From contig CAJHZI010000462.1 in NCBI GenBank assembly GCA_905160935.1, positions 420,001 through 484,000 on the forward strand: a stretch of DNA of 64,000 nt. Reading direction: 5' to 3'. Shown here one piece after another: positions 1 through 10,419 of the stretch. The translations under genes and the position numbers were made by a program. The notes beneath the pieces are model-generated. The model saw nothing but the letters and a program-made list of their open reading frames with translations. It ran no database searches and had not been told where the DNA came from. Each line of letters opens with the position of its first letter. Within the stretch, counting starts at the first letter, position 1. This DNA comes from Enchytraeus crypticus. Its lineage: Eukaryota; Annelida; Clitellata; Enchytraeida; Enchytraeidae.

Positions 1-74
1 TATTGTTCCTACTATCTTTATATAATGTCAAACATTCTCAATAATATCTTAATGCAGACTTTGGGAAATAGCTG

Positions 75-118
75 TAAATACTTTCTCCTCCTGAGGCTGG
101 AGAAGGAGAAAGTATTTA
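75..118. repeat. Short inverted duplication (15-bp arms)
   Basis: Arms at 75-89 and 104-118 are exact reverse complements (first arm TAAATACTTTCTCCT), around a 14-nt loop that is itself partly complementary. It lies in otherwise unremarkable AT-rich sequence. It belongs to the set of local fold-backs seen throughout the window. No T-run or gene end nearby suggests a terminator. Confidence 0.8.
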
Positions 119-129
119 TATATAATGTA

Positions 130-318
130 TAAGTTTGGTTGTGTTCGGTTTGGACGAAGTCAGGGTTCGGATTCGGTTCGGGTTAGGTCAGAGTTTTGGT
201 TCGGGTTCGGTTCGGGTTAGGCCAGAGTCTTTGTTCGGGTTCGGTTCGGGTTCGGCCAGAGTCTGAGTTAGGGTTCGGTTCGGTCAAAATTCTAGATTTT
301 CGGGTTCGGTTGGATTCC
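130..318. repeat. Minisatellite rich in TTCGG, about 34-bp period
   Basis: The core unit combines TTCGGGTTCGGTTCGGGTTA with a GGCCAGAGTCT spacer. The CAGAG word recurs at 189, 223 and 257, giving a 34-bp period for about four imperfect copies. Base composition (G and T rich on the plus strand) is unlike the AT-rich flanks. It ends directly at a (TA)n array. No coding potential is seen. Confidence 0.75.
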
Positions 319-326
319 CACCCCTA

Positions 327-335
327 ATATATATA

Positions 336-411
<76 letters not shown>
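327..411. repeat. (TA)n microsatellite
   Basis: A nearly uninterrupted TA dinucleotide run. Immediately right of it is GACAGTGTTGT (412-422), whose reverse complement appears at about 2,548-2,558, so the array may border a transposon end. Confidence 0.9.
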
Positions 412-415
<4 letters not shown>

Positions 416-799
416 GTGTTGTGAAGACCCACAAGGTTTTTAAGTTAATTTAGAAATAAAATAAATATTATTTTTATAAGAAACTTTAAAAAAGAAACCC
501 TTCCAATTATATCTTTTTTCAATATTCCTGAAGCAATCCTTATACGCACCTCTATCTCTTTATCACACTCAATATTTTATCACTCAATAAGCCTAGATCA
601 AGGCGCGCCGTGTCTGTTTTCCTATACACAAAGACCTACAGGGTTTCGTCAGGAACATTGAAGTTCATGAAATTATGATGTTCATGTTCATGCTAATACT
701 CTCTGCTGCCAGTGCAGCAGTTAAACAACTATTTAGCTGTGTTACTATATTAGTTGTGACACAGATAGTCAAACTATTTGATAATCTGATTCTTTTAAA

Positions 800-1790
800 A
801 ATTAGCATTTGAAAGTTTTAAGTACAAAAAAATATCTATTGCCAGATCTTTTTAACTTACATAGTGAAAATATAATGAGGAATATCAATGAAATAAAAGG
901 ATTAGTAATTGGAGGATACAATCTTTTATTTAAGGGATTAGTAATTGGAGAATACAATCTTGATAATGTACGTTATGCTGATGACATAGTTCTTATAGCC
1001 GACTCGCGAGACAAACTTCAAGGCTTGTTAGACTTCAAAAACTTGTTGGATATTGTAATATATCATAGTGAGGCTAGTGGACTATCTATAAATATGAAGA
1101 AAACAGAATGCATGACAGTTAGCAAACTAAAAATGCAACGGCCTTGCTTAATCAGTGTAAGAGGTCAAAATGTCAACAAGTCGAATCAGTCATATATTTA
1201 GGGTCACTTATTCATCAAAATGGGAAATGTGACAAGGAAATAAACAGAAGCATAGCCATGGCTGAGGAGGCATATAACAGAATGTCAAAGATTTTTAGAA
1301 GCCATAGATTATCAATTGATACCAAAAAAAGACTTCTTCAAGGCTCTAAATAAATTCAACCAATATTGTTATATGGAAGTGAAGTTTGAACAATCTCTTC
1401 TGCAATGGAATCGAAACTTGAGGCAACAGAGATGTGGTTCTATAAAAGAATGCTGCGGATATCTTATAAAGACGAAATTAAATTAAATTAAAAATGAAGA
1501 TGTTTCACAAAGAATGTCAACTTGTCATGACCTTTAGAACCGAATATGACGACAACAGATGAAATTTTTAGACACAATATGCGGAACAAAACAGTTGAAA
1601 ATGTAGTGGTGACAGGAATAATAGAAGGAAAGAGATGCAATGGTCGACAACGAATGACGTTTATTAAGAGTCTTAGCAAATGGATGCAGTTAACTGAAAC
1701 AGAGATTATCAGAGCAACAATGAACAGAGACATATGGCCATGACCGCCCAGGCTTGGAACAGGCACGGCACTTAAAGAAGAAGAAATATC
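800..1790 (+). mobile_element. LINE-B (RTE-like) 3' fragment with RT palm and C-terminal region
   Basis: Translated segments in successive frames give a reverse transcriptase remnant. The catalytic box reads YADDIVLIAD near 975-1,005, followed by a thumb region (LSINMKKTEC), then after a frame change YLGSLIHQNGKCDKEI, and finally a C-terminal zone (GIIEGKRCNGRQRMTF near 1,615-1,660). The 3' end is near 1,780, ending in an AAGAAGAAG-type tail. At least three frameshifts or stops break it, so it is dead. The same 3' end occurs inverted at 4,188-4,560. The order of motifs is typical of endonuclease-reverse transcriptase LINEs of the RTE-like type; the exact clade is an inference. The 5' half, including the endonuclease, is missing. 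Confidence 0.85.
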
Positions 1791-2384
1791 GATCACGAAA
1801 CTTAGTTTCTGAATTGTATAGGAATAGTCATCTTCAGTTAATATTGCTTATCATCAGACATTTACAGTCGATGTAAACGTCTTATAGCATATTGATTTGT
1901 GGTTTTACTGATTCGATTGACTCTAATTTAACAATATTCAGTAGAGAGCTGAAGGTTTGTTAGTGATAGTGATGGAATAAAAATATCGAAATACAAAATA
2001 TATATAATTCATTAGATCTATACTGTATATTGATAATATTTAATAATGATAGTATAAATATAAAAATATAAATCATGAACCTACAGCTATATACAGTATG
2101 TTATGGAGTATGTTGTGGACTTTGCCAAAATTTCAATGATTATATTTATATCATATTATTTTTTCTCAGTTATGTGAGTTGTGTTCGGGACACAGAAGAA
2201 TAAAGCGTTCATCTACTGCATGTGTAGTAAGAAGTCACTGAGTAAGATCTAAAAACGACAACGGGAAACCATCTCAGAAACCATCTCAAAATACTTCTAT
2301 TAAAACTATCGGCTAAATTAAGGTGGGAGATATTCATAGTCTTTTGAGCAAGAACTAATTCGTTATTCGATGGAGTGTGTTTTC
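1791..2384. other. No gene recognised; short piece of repeat E at 2,255-2,345
   Basis: AT-rich sequence with no supported frame. 2,255-2,345 matches the middle of repeat E (compare 38,350-38,450: the shared words are CAACGGGAAACCA and CATCTCAGAA-like stretches). Confidence 0.5.
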
Positions 2385-2560
2385 TTTAAAAAATTAGAGT
2401 ATTTTTACTTTTTACTTAAAAGTACTACTTTTTTGTCAATTACTTTTACTTTTAATTAATTAAAATTCTGATAAAGTACTTTTTACTTTTACTTTTATTA
2501 ATCAAGAACTTTTACTTTTACTTAAAGTAATTTGCTGAGTACTTCTTACAACACTGTCAC
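2385..2560. mobile_element. Probable hAT-type MITE end with ACTTTT subterminal repeats
   Basis: Repeated TTTTACTTTTACTT words fill 2,395-2,530 and are followed by ACTTCTTACAACACTGTC (2,541-2,558). Read from the right this gives GACAGTGTTGTAAGAAGTAC, an end resembling the CAGTGTTG termini of animal hAT elements. GACAGTGTTGTGAAG at 412-426 is a possible left partner, but an 8-bp target duplication is not evident and the 2.1-kb interval contains a LINE. The element assignment is inference. Confidence 0.4.
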
Positions 2561-2769
2561 TGACATGTAAACATATGTGTGTGTATATATATATATAACG
2601 CGTCATTCACGCGGCTTGAAGCAGGCGCGACACCTGCCGCTAAAACTCTCAGATTCTCGCGGGATTTGCGCCGGAGTACGGCGTTGAATAGCGAAAGACT
2701 CACCCGCGTCGCGGTCTTTTAACAAGAGTTGTACCATAAATATTTATATCTTATAGAATGTCCTAGGGA
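2561..2769. other. GC-richer unassigned stretch
   Basis: 2,597-2,720 contains several CG dinucleotides (ACGCGTCATTCACGCGG and similar) unlike the AT-rich surroundings. No frame or repeat partner was recognised in the window. Confidence 0.4.
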
Positions 2770-3991
2770 TGAGTTAAGTGAGATGATTTTGAACTGAAGA
2801 TTTTGTAAGTGATTGGTACCGGGTCATATACTCTGGAGGAGAAAAAAGGGAGAAGGGTGTGTCTCTAATATTAGATAGAAATTTAATCGAACGAATAACA
2901 AAGGTTCTTCAGTGCAGTGACAGACTGATGATAGTGTGGATTAAAGCAGATCCAGTAGACTTGGTGCTTATCCAAGTTTACATGTCTATATCAGCCTCAG
3001 AGGATGAGGAAATTGAAGCAATATACGATAAAATAGAAGGAATGATTAAGAGAGAAAAACCGATCAAGATAGAAAAACAGATCAAGTGACAGTTATAGGA
3101 GATGTAACGAGGTGGGTGACGAAGGAAATTAAATTGGGGAATATGGTCTAGGAAAAGGAAATGAGAGAGGATAGAAATATAATGAAGTCGTACACTTATT
3201 CTGCAATTAATAGTTTGAAGAAATGGAAAGCAGCCGGAATAGATGATATCCAAGTAGAATTCTTGAAAATGTTGGAAATACAAAAAACACTCAATTAGTT
3301 AATGGAGATACGCTTGGAATTGTACAACACAGGTATTTGGCCAGCCGACTTTACGAAGTCAGTGATGATCCCAATTTCTAAAAAAGCCAATGCTGTGGAG
3401 TGTACGGATTATAGAACAATCAGCTTTATGCCTCATGCATCAAAGAGCTTATTAAAGATTATAAATAATCATATTCAGTCGAAAGCAGATATAATACTGA
3501 GCAAGACACAATTTGGTTGTAGGATGGCATGCGGCACAAGAGAAGCAATAAAGGTAATGCGGGTATTTTGGGAAAGGAGCTTAGCATATTGAAATGACCT
3601 TTTTATACTTTGTGGAATTTGAGACTCTTGGACTCTTTGGACTCTGGCAATAGTGTTTGAATAACGATGATAAATATCATGAAAAGAAAAGTAATTGACT
3701 GGAGAGATAGAAATCTAATTTTATTCTTGCATAGAAATCAAAGAGCAGCAATCAAAATCCAACAGGAATACTCCGAAGAAGGTGAAATGGGACGTGGAGT
3801 AATACAAGGTTGCATTATTTCGCCGCTGCTGTTTAACAGTTACGCTGAGGCAATGATTGAGGAAGCCATGGAAGACCTGAATAATGTAATAAAAGTAGGA
3901 GGAAAATTGTTAAAAGATGTACGATTTACAGATGACCAAGGAATGGTAGTGGGCAGCAAGACTATAGACTACAGAAGATAATGGATAAAGT

Positions 3992-4066
3992 AGAAAGGTA
4001 AAGCTAAGGTTATCGTCAGTTTCCTCACTCGAAAGCGATGTCAGTGACGGGCTCTGGGACAGACTG
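3992..4066 (-). mobile_element. tRNA-derived SINE, 3' part, inside LINE-A
   Basis: Matches the SINE body on the minus strand: GGTAAAGCTAAGGTTA then CGTCAGTTTCCTCACTCGAA, GCGATGTCAGTGACGGGC. Compare the fuller copies at 18,452-18,600 and 22,306-22,440. It interrupts the LINE-A frame between the GSKTIDY and KYGMN-like segments. Confidence 0.8.
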
Positions 4067-4187
4067 ATTGATACGACATTGAGATATGGTATGAATATTT
4101 ATATTAAAAAGAGTAAAGTAATGAGAGTGTCCAATGATAAATGTAAAGTTAAATTAACTTAATAAATTGTTCGAAATTGGAACAGCT

Positions 4188-4560
4188 TCTTCTTCTCTAA
4201 GTGCCGTGCCGGTTCCAAGCCTGGGCGGTCATGGTCATATTCCTCCATATGTCTCGGTTCATTGTTGCTCTGATCATCTCTGTTTCAGTTAACTGCATCG
4301 ATTGGCTAAGACTCTTAATAAACGTTATTCGTTGTCGACCCTTGCATCTTTTTCCTTCTCCTATTCCTGTCACTACGGAATTTCAACTATTTTGTTCCGC
4401 ATAACGTGACCGAAAAATTCCATCTGTTGTCGTCGTATTCCGTTCAAAAGGCCACGACACGTTGACATTCTTGGTTGAACATCTTCATTTTTAACGTGGA
4501 CTTTATAAGATATACGTATCATTCTTCTATGGAACCAATTTATGGCTTCTAAAAATCTTC
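4188..4560 (-). mobile_element. LINE-B 3' end, inserted in LINE-A
   Basis: The reverse complement reproduces the 3' end of the element at 1,540-1,780: the AGGCTTGGAACCGGCACGGC region, RATMNRD-type codons and the KRCNGRQR-type coding zone. The plus strand begins with TTCTTCTTCTCTAAGTGCCG, the complement of the GAAGAAGAA tail. 5'-truncated, as expected from target-primed insertion. Confidence 0.85.
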
Positions 4561-4911
4561 GTCATACCTAATCTCGTAACAGCTAAAGAGTTTCAAATAT
4601 TTGCGTCATACTGTAACTGATGAAATGTGAGACTGAAATATTGCAGCAGGATTGCACAAGTAAAAGCGGTCTATGGTAAAAGGAAAGAACTTTTAACAAA
4701 AAGTGTGAAGAAAGACACAAAGATAAAGATAGTAAAAATTCTGGTTTGATTCACTCAATTGTGTGGGTGTGAAACATGGACCTCAAGGAAGCAAGATATT
4801 AGGAAATTGGAGGCATTGGAAATGTGGATTTGGAGACGAATGGAGAGGATTAGCGGGACTCAAAAGGTTACAAATGAGGAAGTTCTGGAAATTGTTGGTA
4901 CAGATCTCTCT

Positions 4912-7900
4912 CTTAGTGCACTGCTTACTGGTAGGTCCATGGTATATAACGCCTCCACTCTTCTCTGTCTTCCGCCTTCCTCTTCATTTCCATATATTAG
5001 TGGGTCCTTAAGCTAATTAACATACCTAATCTCGGCCTACCCCTGCCTCTTTTCCTTCCATTCTACCTTCTATGACCTCTTTTAATTCACCTTCCCCCCT
5101 TTGAATGTGTCCTCTCCAACTCTTCTTCCTATTTCTTATTACATTTATCAACTGTCTATCTGTTCCAACTCTCTCTAAAACTTCCTCATTTGTAGCCTTT
5201 TGAGTCCAACAAAATCCTCTCCACTCTTCTCCAAATCCACATTTCCAATGCTTCCAGATTCCTAATATCTTCCTTCCTTAAGGTCCATGTTTCACATCCA
5301 TACAATAGCGTGGTCCAAACCAAAGTTTTATTAGTAGTTATTTTCTATTACCACAGGCCGCCTTTGCTTTTGCAATTCTACTGCATATTTCAGTCTCGCA
5401 TTTTCCGTCATCGGTTATAGTATGACCCAAATATTTGAAACTCCTTACCAGTTCTAATTTCGTACCATTTATTGTGATATTCACTTCATCCCTATTATTG
5501 GACACTCTGATAAACTTTGTCTCTTTTATATTAATCTTCATGCCATATCTGAATGCCGTATCATTCAGACTATCTTCTGCAGTCCAATCTCGCTACCCGC
5601 TACCATTCCTTGGTCATCTGCAAATCGTACATGTTGTAGAAATTTCCTTCCTACTTTTCTTCCATCTTCCATGTCTTCCATGGCATCCTCAATCATTGCC
5701 TCAGCGTAAATGTTAAACAGCAGCGGCGAAATGCTACAACTTTGTATCACTCCACGTCCTACTTCGCCTTCTTCTGAGTATTCTTGTTGGATTTAGATTG
5801 CTGCTCTTTGATTCATGTACAAATTTAAAATTAGTCTTTTGTCTTTCCAGTCAATTCCTATTCTTTTCAAGCTATTCATCATCGTTATCCAATCAATGCC
5901 GTGAAAGGTCTTCTCGAAATCTACAAAGCATACAAAAACGTCATTTCCATGTTCAAAGGTTCTTTCCCAAAGAACCGTCAGCTTCTCTTGTGCCGCCTCC
6001 TTTCCTAAAACCAAATTGTGTCTTGCTCAGTATCATCTCTGCTTTCGGCTGAATGCGGTTATATCTATCTTTAATAAGATCTTCGATGCATGAGGTATTA
6101 AACTGATTGTTCTGTAATCCGAACACTCCACAGCATTGGCTCTTTTGGGAATTGGGATCATCACTGACTTGGTAAAGTCGCTGGCCAAATACTTGTATTG
6201 TGCACTTCCATACATTCCGCCATTAACTTATTGAGTGTTTCTCCTTCCAACATATTCAATATTTCCGCTGGGATTTCGTCTATTCTTACTGCTTTCCCTT
6301 TCCTCATACTGTTGATTGCAGAATATATTTCCTAGTTCATTATATCGGGGTCCCTTTTATCGTTTTCTATGATATTTTCTTCTTTTACTTTAATATCCTT
6401 CTGAACTGGTGTATGATAAGGCTGGTAGCCTTATCATACAATTCCTCTAAATATTATAGCCATCTTTCTTTTACTTCTTCCAGCTCGGTCTTCAATTTGC
6501 CATCTTTAACCAATATAATAATGTTCTTTGCATCTCCTTTCCTTTTATTATCGGTTCTTGTTAATATCCTGACTTCCTGGTATAATATATCCGATCTCCA
6601 TCTTCTATCATATTCGGCTAAATCATCACACTTTTCACTCCACCGATGATTTTTGCTTTGTCTGTAATTCTTCTAAGTTCATTGTTTAAGCTTCTATATT
6701 TCCTTCGGCCATGACTGGTGTCAATACTTCTCCATTTCGTCCTTTCATCCATTTTGTCTAGCATCTTGTTTGTGATTCATGGTTTTTTAGCTGTATTTGC
6801 TTTACGAAAGCCATAATCTTCTTTTGCACCTATTTTAATGGCCTCCTTTAGCCATCTTTCATTGACTCCTGTTCTTTCGTAGACTTTCATTTCCTTAACT
6901 TCTTTTTCAGCTATTTCCTGAAACTAACTTCTTTTCTCGTTCAATGCGTTCAAATTCCATCTCTTACTGCTATTTTTCTTAAGTATTTTCTTCAGCTGAA
7001 GCCCTACTTTTGCCATTATTATATTGTAGTCTGAATTAATATCGGTTCATGGATAAACCCTTGAATTCTGCACACTATTCCTGTACCGTAGCTTAATCAG
7101 AATGTAGTCTATCTCTTATCTTCCCTCGCTTCCGGTGCTTCCTGCTTTCTTCAACGTGTAACGCCTTCTCTTCTCATGTTGGAACTAAGTGTTGGTCACT
7201 ACTAATTTCATTCTATAAGTCAACTAATTTCTGTCCTCTCTCATTTCTATTTCCTAGACCAAATTCCCCAACTTCACTTCTATCTCTTCCCTCACTCACC
7301 ACCGCTTTCCAATCCCCCATAACTATCACCTGATCTGTGGCTTTTTCTCCTTTAAACATGTCCTTCTGTTTTTTCGTACATCGCTTCGATTTCTTCATCG
7401 TCTGAGGCTTATGTTTGCATGTAGATTTGGATAAACAACAAATCTACTGGATCTGCTTTGATTCGCACTAACATCAGTCTGTCACTGCACTGGAGAACCT
7501 CTTTTACGCGTTCACTTAGATTTCTATCCAATATAATAGCTACACCCTTCTCTATTTTATCTCCTCCGGAGTATATAACCCTGTACCAATTACTTTCAAA
7601 ATCTCCAGTTCCCAAACACCTCACTTCAGTCATTCCTAGGTCATTTATATTCCCTTTATTCATTTCCCTCTTCACATTTCGTAACTCTCCCCTTTCAGAG
7701 CTTATCCATTTGGGGCGCATAGAATGTTCTCCTGGTATATCTGTGGGGCACCCAAGGTGTCGGCTGGCCGTGGGATTCTTACCACCCCTCCCCAATTAAG
7801 GGGTGCATAGGACTGGGGGCGTTAATTTTTGTCGTGATATACCATTATTTCTTGGGTGATATGCTTTTTGACGAGGTGGGCCCCTTATGCCTTCCTCAGC

Positions 7901-7930
7901 TTTGCTGACATTTACAGAGCAGGGGTGTGA
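4912..7930 (-). mobile_element. LINE-A, most complete copy (endonuclease + RT), minus strand
   Basis: Reading leftward, the endonuclease begins near 7,795 (LGMTEVRCLGTGDFESNWYR, VIYSGGDKIEKGVAIILDRN, KADPVDLLFIQ) and continues at 7,400-7,213 (KATDQVIVMGDWKAVV). RT follows: fingers near 6,215-6,030 (DFTKSVMIPIPKRANAV), palm A near 5,960 (VCFVDFEKTFHGIDWITMM), motif near 5,750 ([19 protein letters not shown]), active-site box HVRFADDQGMVAGSE near 5,620, thumb at 5,541-5,338 (LVRSFKYLGHTITDDG) and the C-terminal LEALEM region near 5,250. The 3' end at 4,912 reads out as CAGTGCACTAAGAGAGAG. Many stops and shifts make it non-functional. The FADDQ box replaces the usual YADD. 5' noncoding sequence probably reaches about 7,930. 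Confidence 0.9.
6410..6440. repeat. Fold-back (14-bp arms, 3-nt loop) inside LINE-A
   Basis: Arms TGTATGATAAGGCT (6,410-6,423) and AGCCTTATCATACA (6,427-6,440) around GGT. The homologous position in the LINE-A copy at 11,779-11,810 reads GAACTGGTTTCCCAGCC then TTTTCATACAATTTC, without the left arm, so the left arm is a local inverted copy of the right arm. Confidence 0.9.
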
Positions 7931-7934
7931 GAAA

Positions 7935-8225
7935 ACTACCCTGTTTACCCTTGGTACTGATAGACAGTTGATAAATGTATTAAGAAATGGGAAGAAGAGT
8001 TTTAATAAGACACATTCTAAGGGGGAAGGTCCATTAAGAGAAGTAATGAAAGGTAGAATGGAAGGAAGAGGAGGCAGAGGTAGCCCGATATTAGGTATGT
8101 TAGATGATTTAAGGACCAACTCATATGTGGAAATGAAGAGGAAGGCGGAAGACAGAGAAGAGTGGAGGCGTTATATACCATGGACCTGCAATAAGGCAGT
8201 GCACTAAGAGAGAGAGAGAGATCCA
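7935..8225 (+). mobile_element. LINE-A 3' end fragment, plus strand, with (GA)n tail
   Basis: Coding remnant GTDRQLINVLRNGKKSF followed by the conserved 3' block ending GCAGTGCACTAAGAGAGAGA. It abuts the 5' end of the minus LINE-A copy, so two insertions lie head to head. Confidence 0.85.
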
Positions 8226-8939
8226 CATGTGAGATGGTTGTTAGAGCCAGAATAAGCTCTAAAAGATTTTGGACGATATTTAAAATGAATATTTACTAAA
8301 GTAAAGTTTTTGTTTGGGATAAGCGGTAACAGCGTTCTCGTGCGCTTGTTTTAGTTCTTCACTCTTTCCTGTTTTGATAGCGAGCAAGAAAAGTAGTAGA
8401 ATGTTGCGATCCATATATCGTTGAGATATATCTGAGTTAATTCCTAGAAAAACTTAGTGCTGTTAAGCCAAATTTTTTGAACTTTAATGTTAGAATCGTA
8501 CTTAAGAGGCTTGATATAGTTTTTATAGAGATATTTGTTAAATTATGGATTTTTAGCGTTTTTATGTTGATACAAGTACATGTAGTTTATGATTACATCA
8601 TATTGAGTCCAAAGGAAATTTTTATCATTTAGATCGCATAAATAAAGAAATTACAAATATGTGCAAAACATACACAACAAGCAACCAATGCAGATGCAAA
8701 CAAGTATCTGAGAGTGAAACAATGTTAAACTATTAGTGTAGCATTCAAAAGTGACTGTTCCACATTGCAACAAATTTTCTTCGAACAGCTTCCTTAATGG
8801 ATAAAACTGACCAACCAATGTCACAGGAGTTATTAACACGAAGAGAATAGCAGTAAGGTCTATTTGCAAAATTTAGATATATTAAACACGTTATATTAAA
8901 CAAAACATATTAAACACGTATTCATTACAATTGCTGCAG
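8226..8939. other. No feature recognised
   Basis: AT-rich sequence on both strands without a supported exon, repeat partner or transposon end. Confidence 0.5.
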
Positions 8940-10100
8940 TAATCACGAACAATAGTTAGTTGCGCAGTACTTTTTAAATCAATTCTCCCCAAATTATGTA
9001 TAAGTTCCTTAACTGATTCCCATTTATTATATCCAAAAAGAGTCCTATATATAGAGTTACACCAACTATTTAGTAGACTCTTTAGCTATGTTACAACATA
9101 TGTTTAACTTAAGTTGCAGATCTAACACAGAAGCAGATAGATAGTAGTACAATATCATCAGCATACATGAAACAACCAGCATAATTGTTAAAAATATGAC
9201 ATCCTAACTGATTCATGCAGTTTTCCAAGTATTTTATCTACATACATATTAAAAAGAATGGAAGAAAGCGTTCCACCTTGTCTAACACCACTTTTAATAT
9301 CAAAGCTCTCAGAAAAAATATTACACCATTTTACAGTAGCATTCAACTTAGTATACCAATTTACTATTGTATCAACAAAAATATTAGGTAAACCAATCTT
9401 GTGTAATATAGAAAAAAGTTTAAAATGATTAACCCTATCGAAAGCCTTTGTGGCATCCAACGAGGCTACATAAACATTACTTTTACGCAAATTAAAATAT
9501 TCAATAGTTTGATTAAACATAAACAGGGCATTTCTACACCCAAGACCTTTTTTAAAGCCAAACTGCAAGACAATTAACTCAATGAAAAAGGATAACAACA
9601 ACAGTTCCAATAACTTAGCGAAAACTTTACTAAGGGTAATAGGTCTGTAATTATCATGCAAATTAAGTTTACTAGCTTTATTTTCCTTAGGAACTGGAAT
9701 AATTACACCAGAAGCAAATTCATTAGGGGCATATATGTCAATAAGAAGCATTTGAAATAAAAAATTTTTATGAATTACCAGAGAAGGATGTGAATTGCGA
9801 ATATGCTCTGCCATTAAACCATCTTTAGCGGGCGCTTTTTAAAATTTAAGCTGCCTTATTAATTGCTCAATTAGTTGAACATTAACCTACGATAGAAAGG
9901 GATCATCATTCACAATATGGTTCAAATGCCTTACTTCATATAACCTTGCGTATTCACACATAATTTCTTCATTACTTGAAGAGTTAATAAATGTACTATT
10001 AAAATACATTTTAAAGATTTAAGAAACTTTAGTGGGATCAGTTTCATGTAATATAGTTTAATGTAAGTTAAGATATAATCATTAACATTTTTGCGATTAC
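8940..10100 (-). mobile_element. LINE-C reverse transcriptase remnant, minus strand
   Basis: A 208-residue open frame (9,814-9,188) carries fingers NEFASGVIIPVPKENKASKL and NYRPITLSKVFAKLLE, palm A VASLDATKAFDRVNH and motif GVRQGGTLSSILFNMYVDKI. The catalytic box FMYADDIVLL follows at about 9,165-9,135 after the frame is lost. Upstream of 9,814 a decayed linker reaches about 10,100; downstream to 8,940 only traces of the thumb remain. The combination of SLDATKAFDRV and GVRQGG resembles RTs of Jockey/I-like LINEs, but the clade is not certain. There is no intact 5' or 3' end. Confidence 0.85.
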
Positions 10101-10419
10101 TGAGATATTCCTGTTGAAATAACAGGTCTCTCTCTACTTTGTCTCTCTCCTTTTCTCTCGATCAGTAAGTTTAAGGCGTATAGACATTTTAATTGTTATT
10201 TCATTTAAATTCTTATTTCGTGGACATTTCAATAACTGTTTTAATTTAAGTTTAATTCTTGTTTTTATGGTTTATTACAGAATTACTACTACCTTTGTTC
10301 GAACTTTGATATGACAATAAAATCGTATTAAATTAGACTGATGTAGTGCCTGTGTTAATGCTACATACTTTAAAGCGCAAATCTTTTAACTACGATCAGA
10401 CGAGAAGTAGCAGCTACAA
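10101..10419. other. Unassigned; pyrimidine-rich tract
   Basis: TCTCTCTCTACTTTGTCTCT at about 10,126-10,145 resembles a degenerate (CT)n. No exon is supported. Confidence 0.4.

Larger units (their letters stand above)
2770..4910 (+). mobile_element. LINE-A copy, plus strand, broken by SINE and LINE-B insertions
   Basis: Endonuclease remnant at 2,800-3,085 (LILDRNLIER, KADPVDLVLIQVYMSIS), RT fingers/palm at 3,302-3,980 (GIWPADFTKSVMIPISKKAN, GVIQGCIISPLLFNSYAEAM, VRFTDDQGMVVGSK) and C-terminal part at 4,080-4,160 and 4,600-4,905 (KLEALEMWIWRRMERISGTQ). It is the same family as the minus copy at 4,912-7,930. Frameshifts and stops are frequent. The usual YADD-like box reads FTDDQ. A SINE (about 3,992-4,066) and the 3' end of LINE-B (4,188-4,560) are inserted, and the copy ends abruptly where the opposite LINE-A copy begins, tail to tail. 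Confidence 0.85.

Noticed and set aside
130-318. Telomeric repeat array
   Set aside because: Contains GGGTTAGG-like words but the unit is a 34-bp TTCGG-rich minisatellite, not tandem TTAGGG.
412-2558. A single hAT element bounded by GACAGTGTTGT at both ends
   Set aside because: No matching 8-bp target duplication, and the interior is a LINE-B fragment plus unrelated sequence; the terminal match may be coincidental or from two separate copies.
9188-9814. Host gene
   Set aside because: Longest frames here are reverse transcriptase palm sequences of LINEs, not cellular genes.
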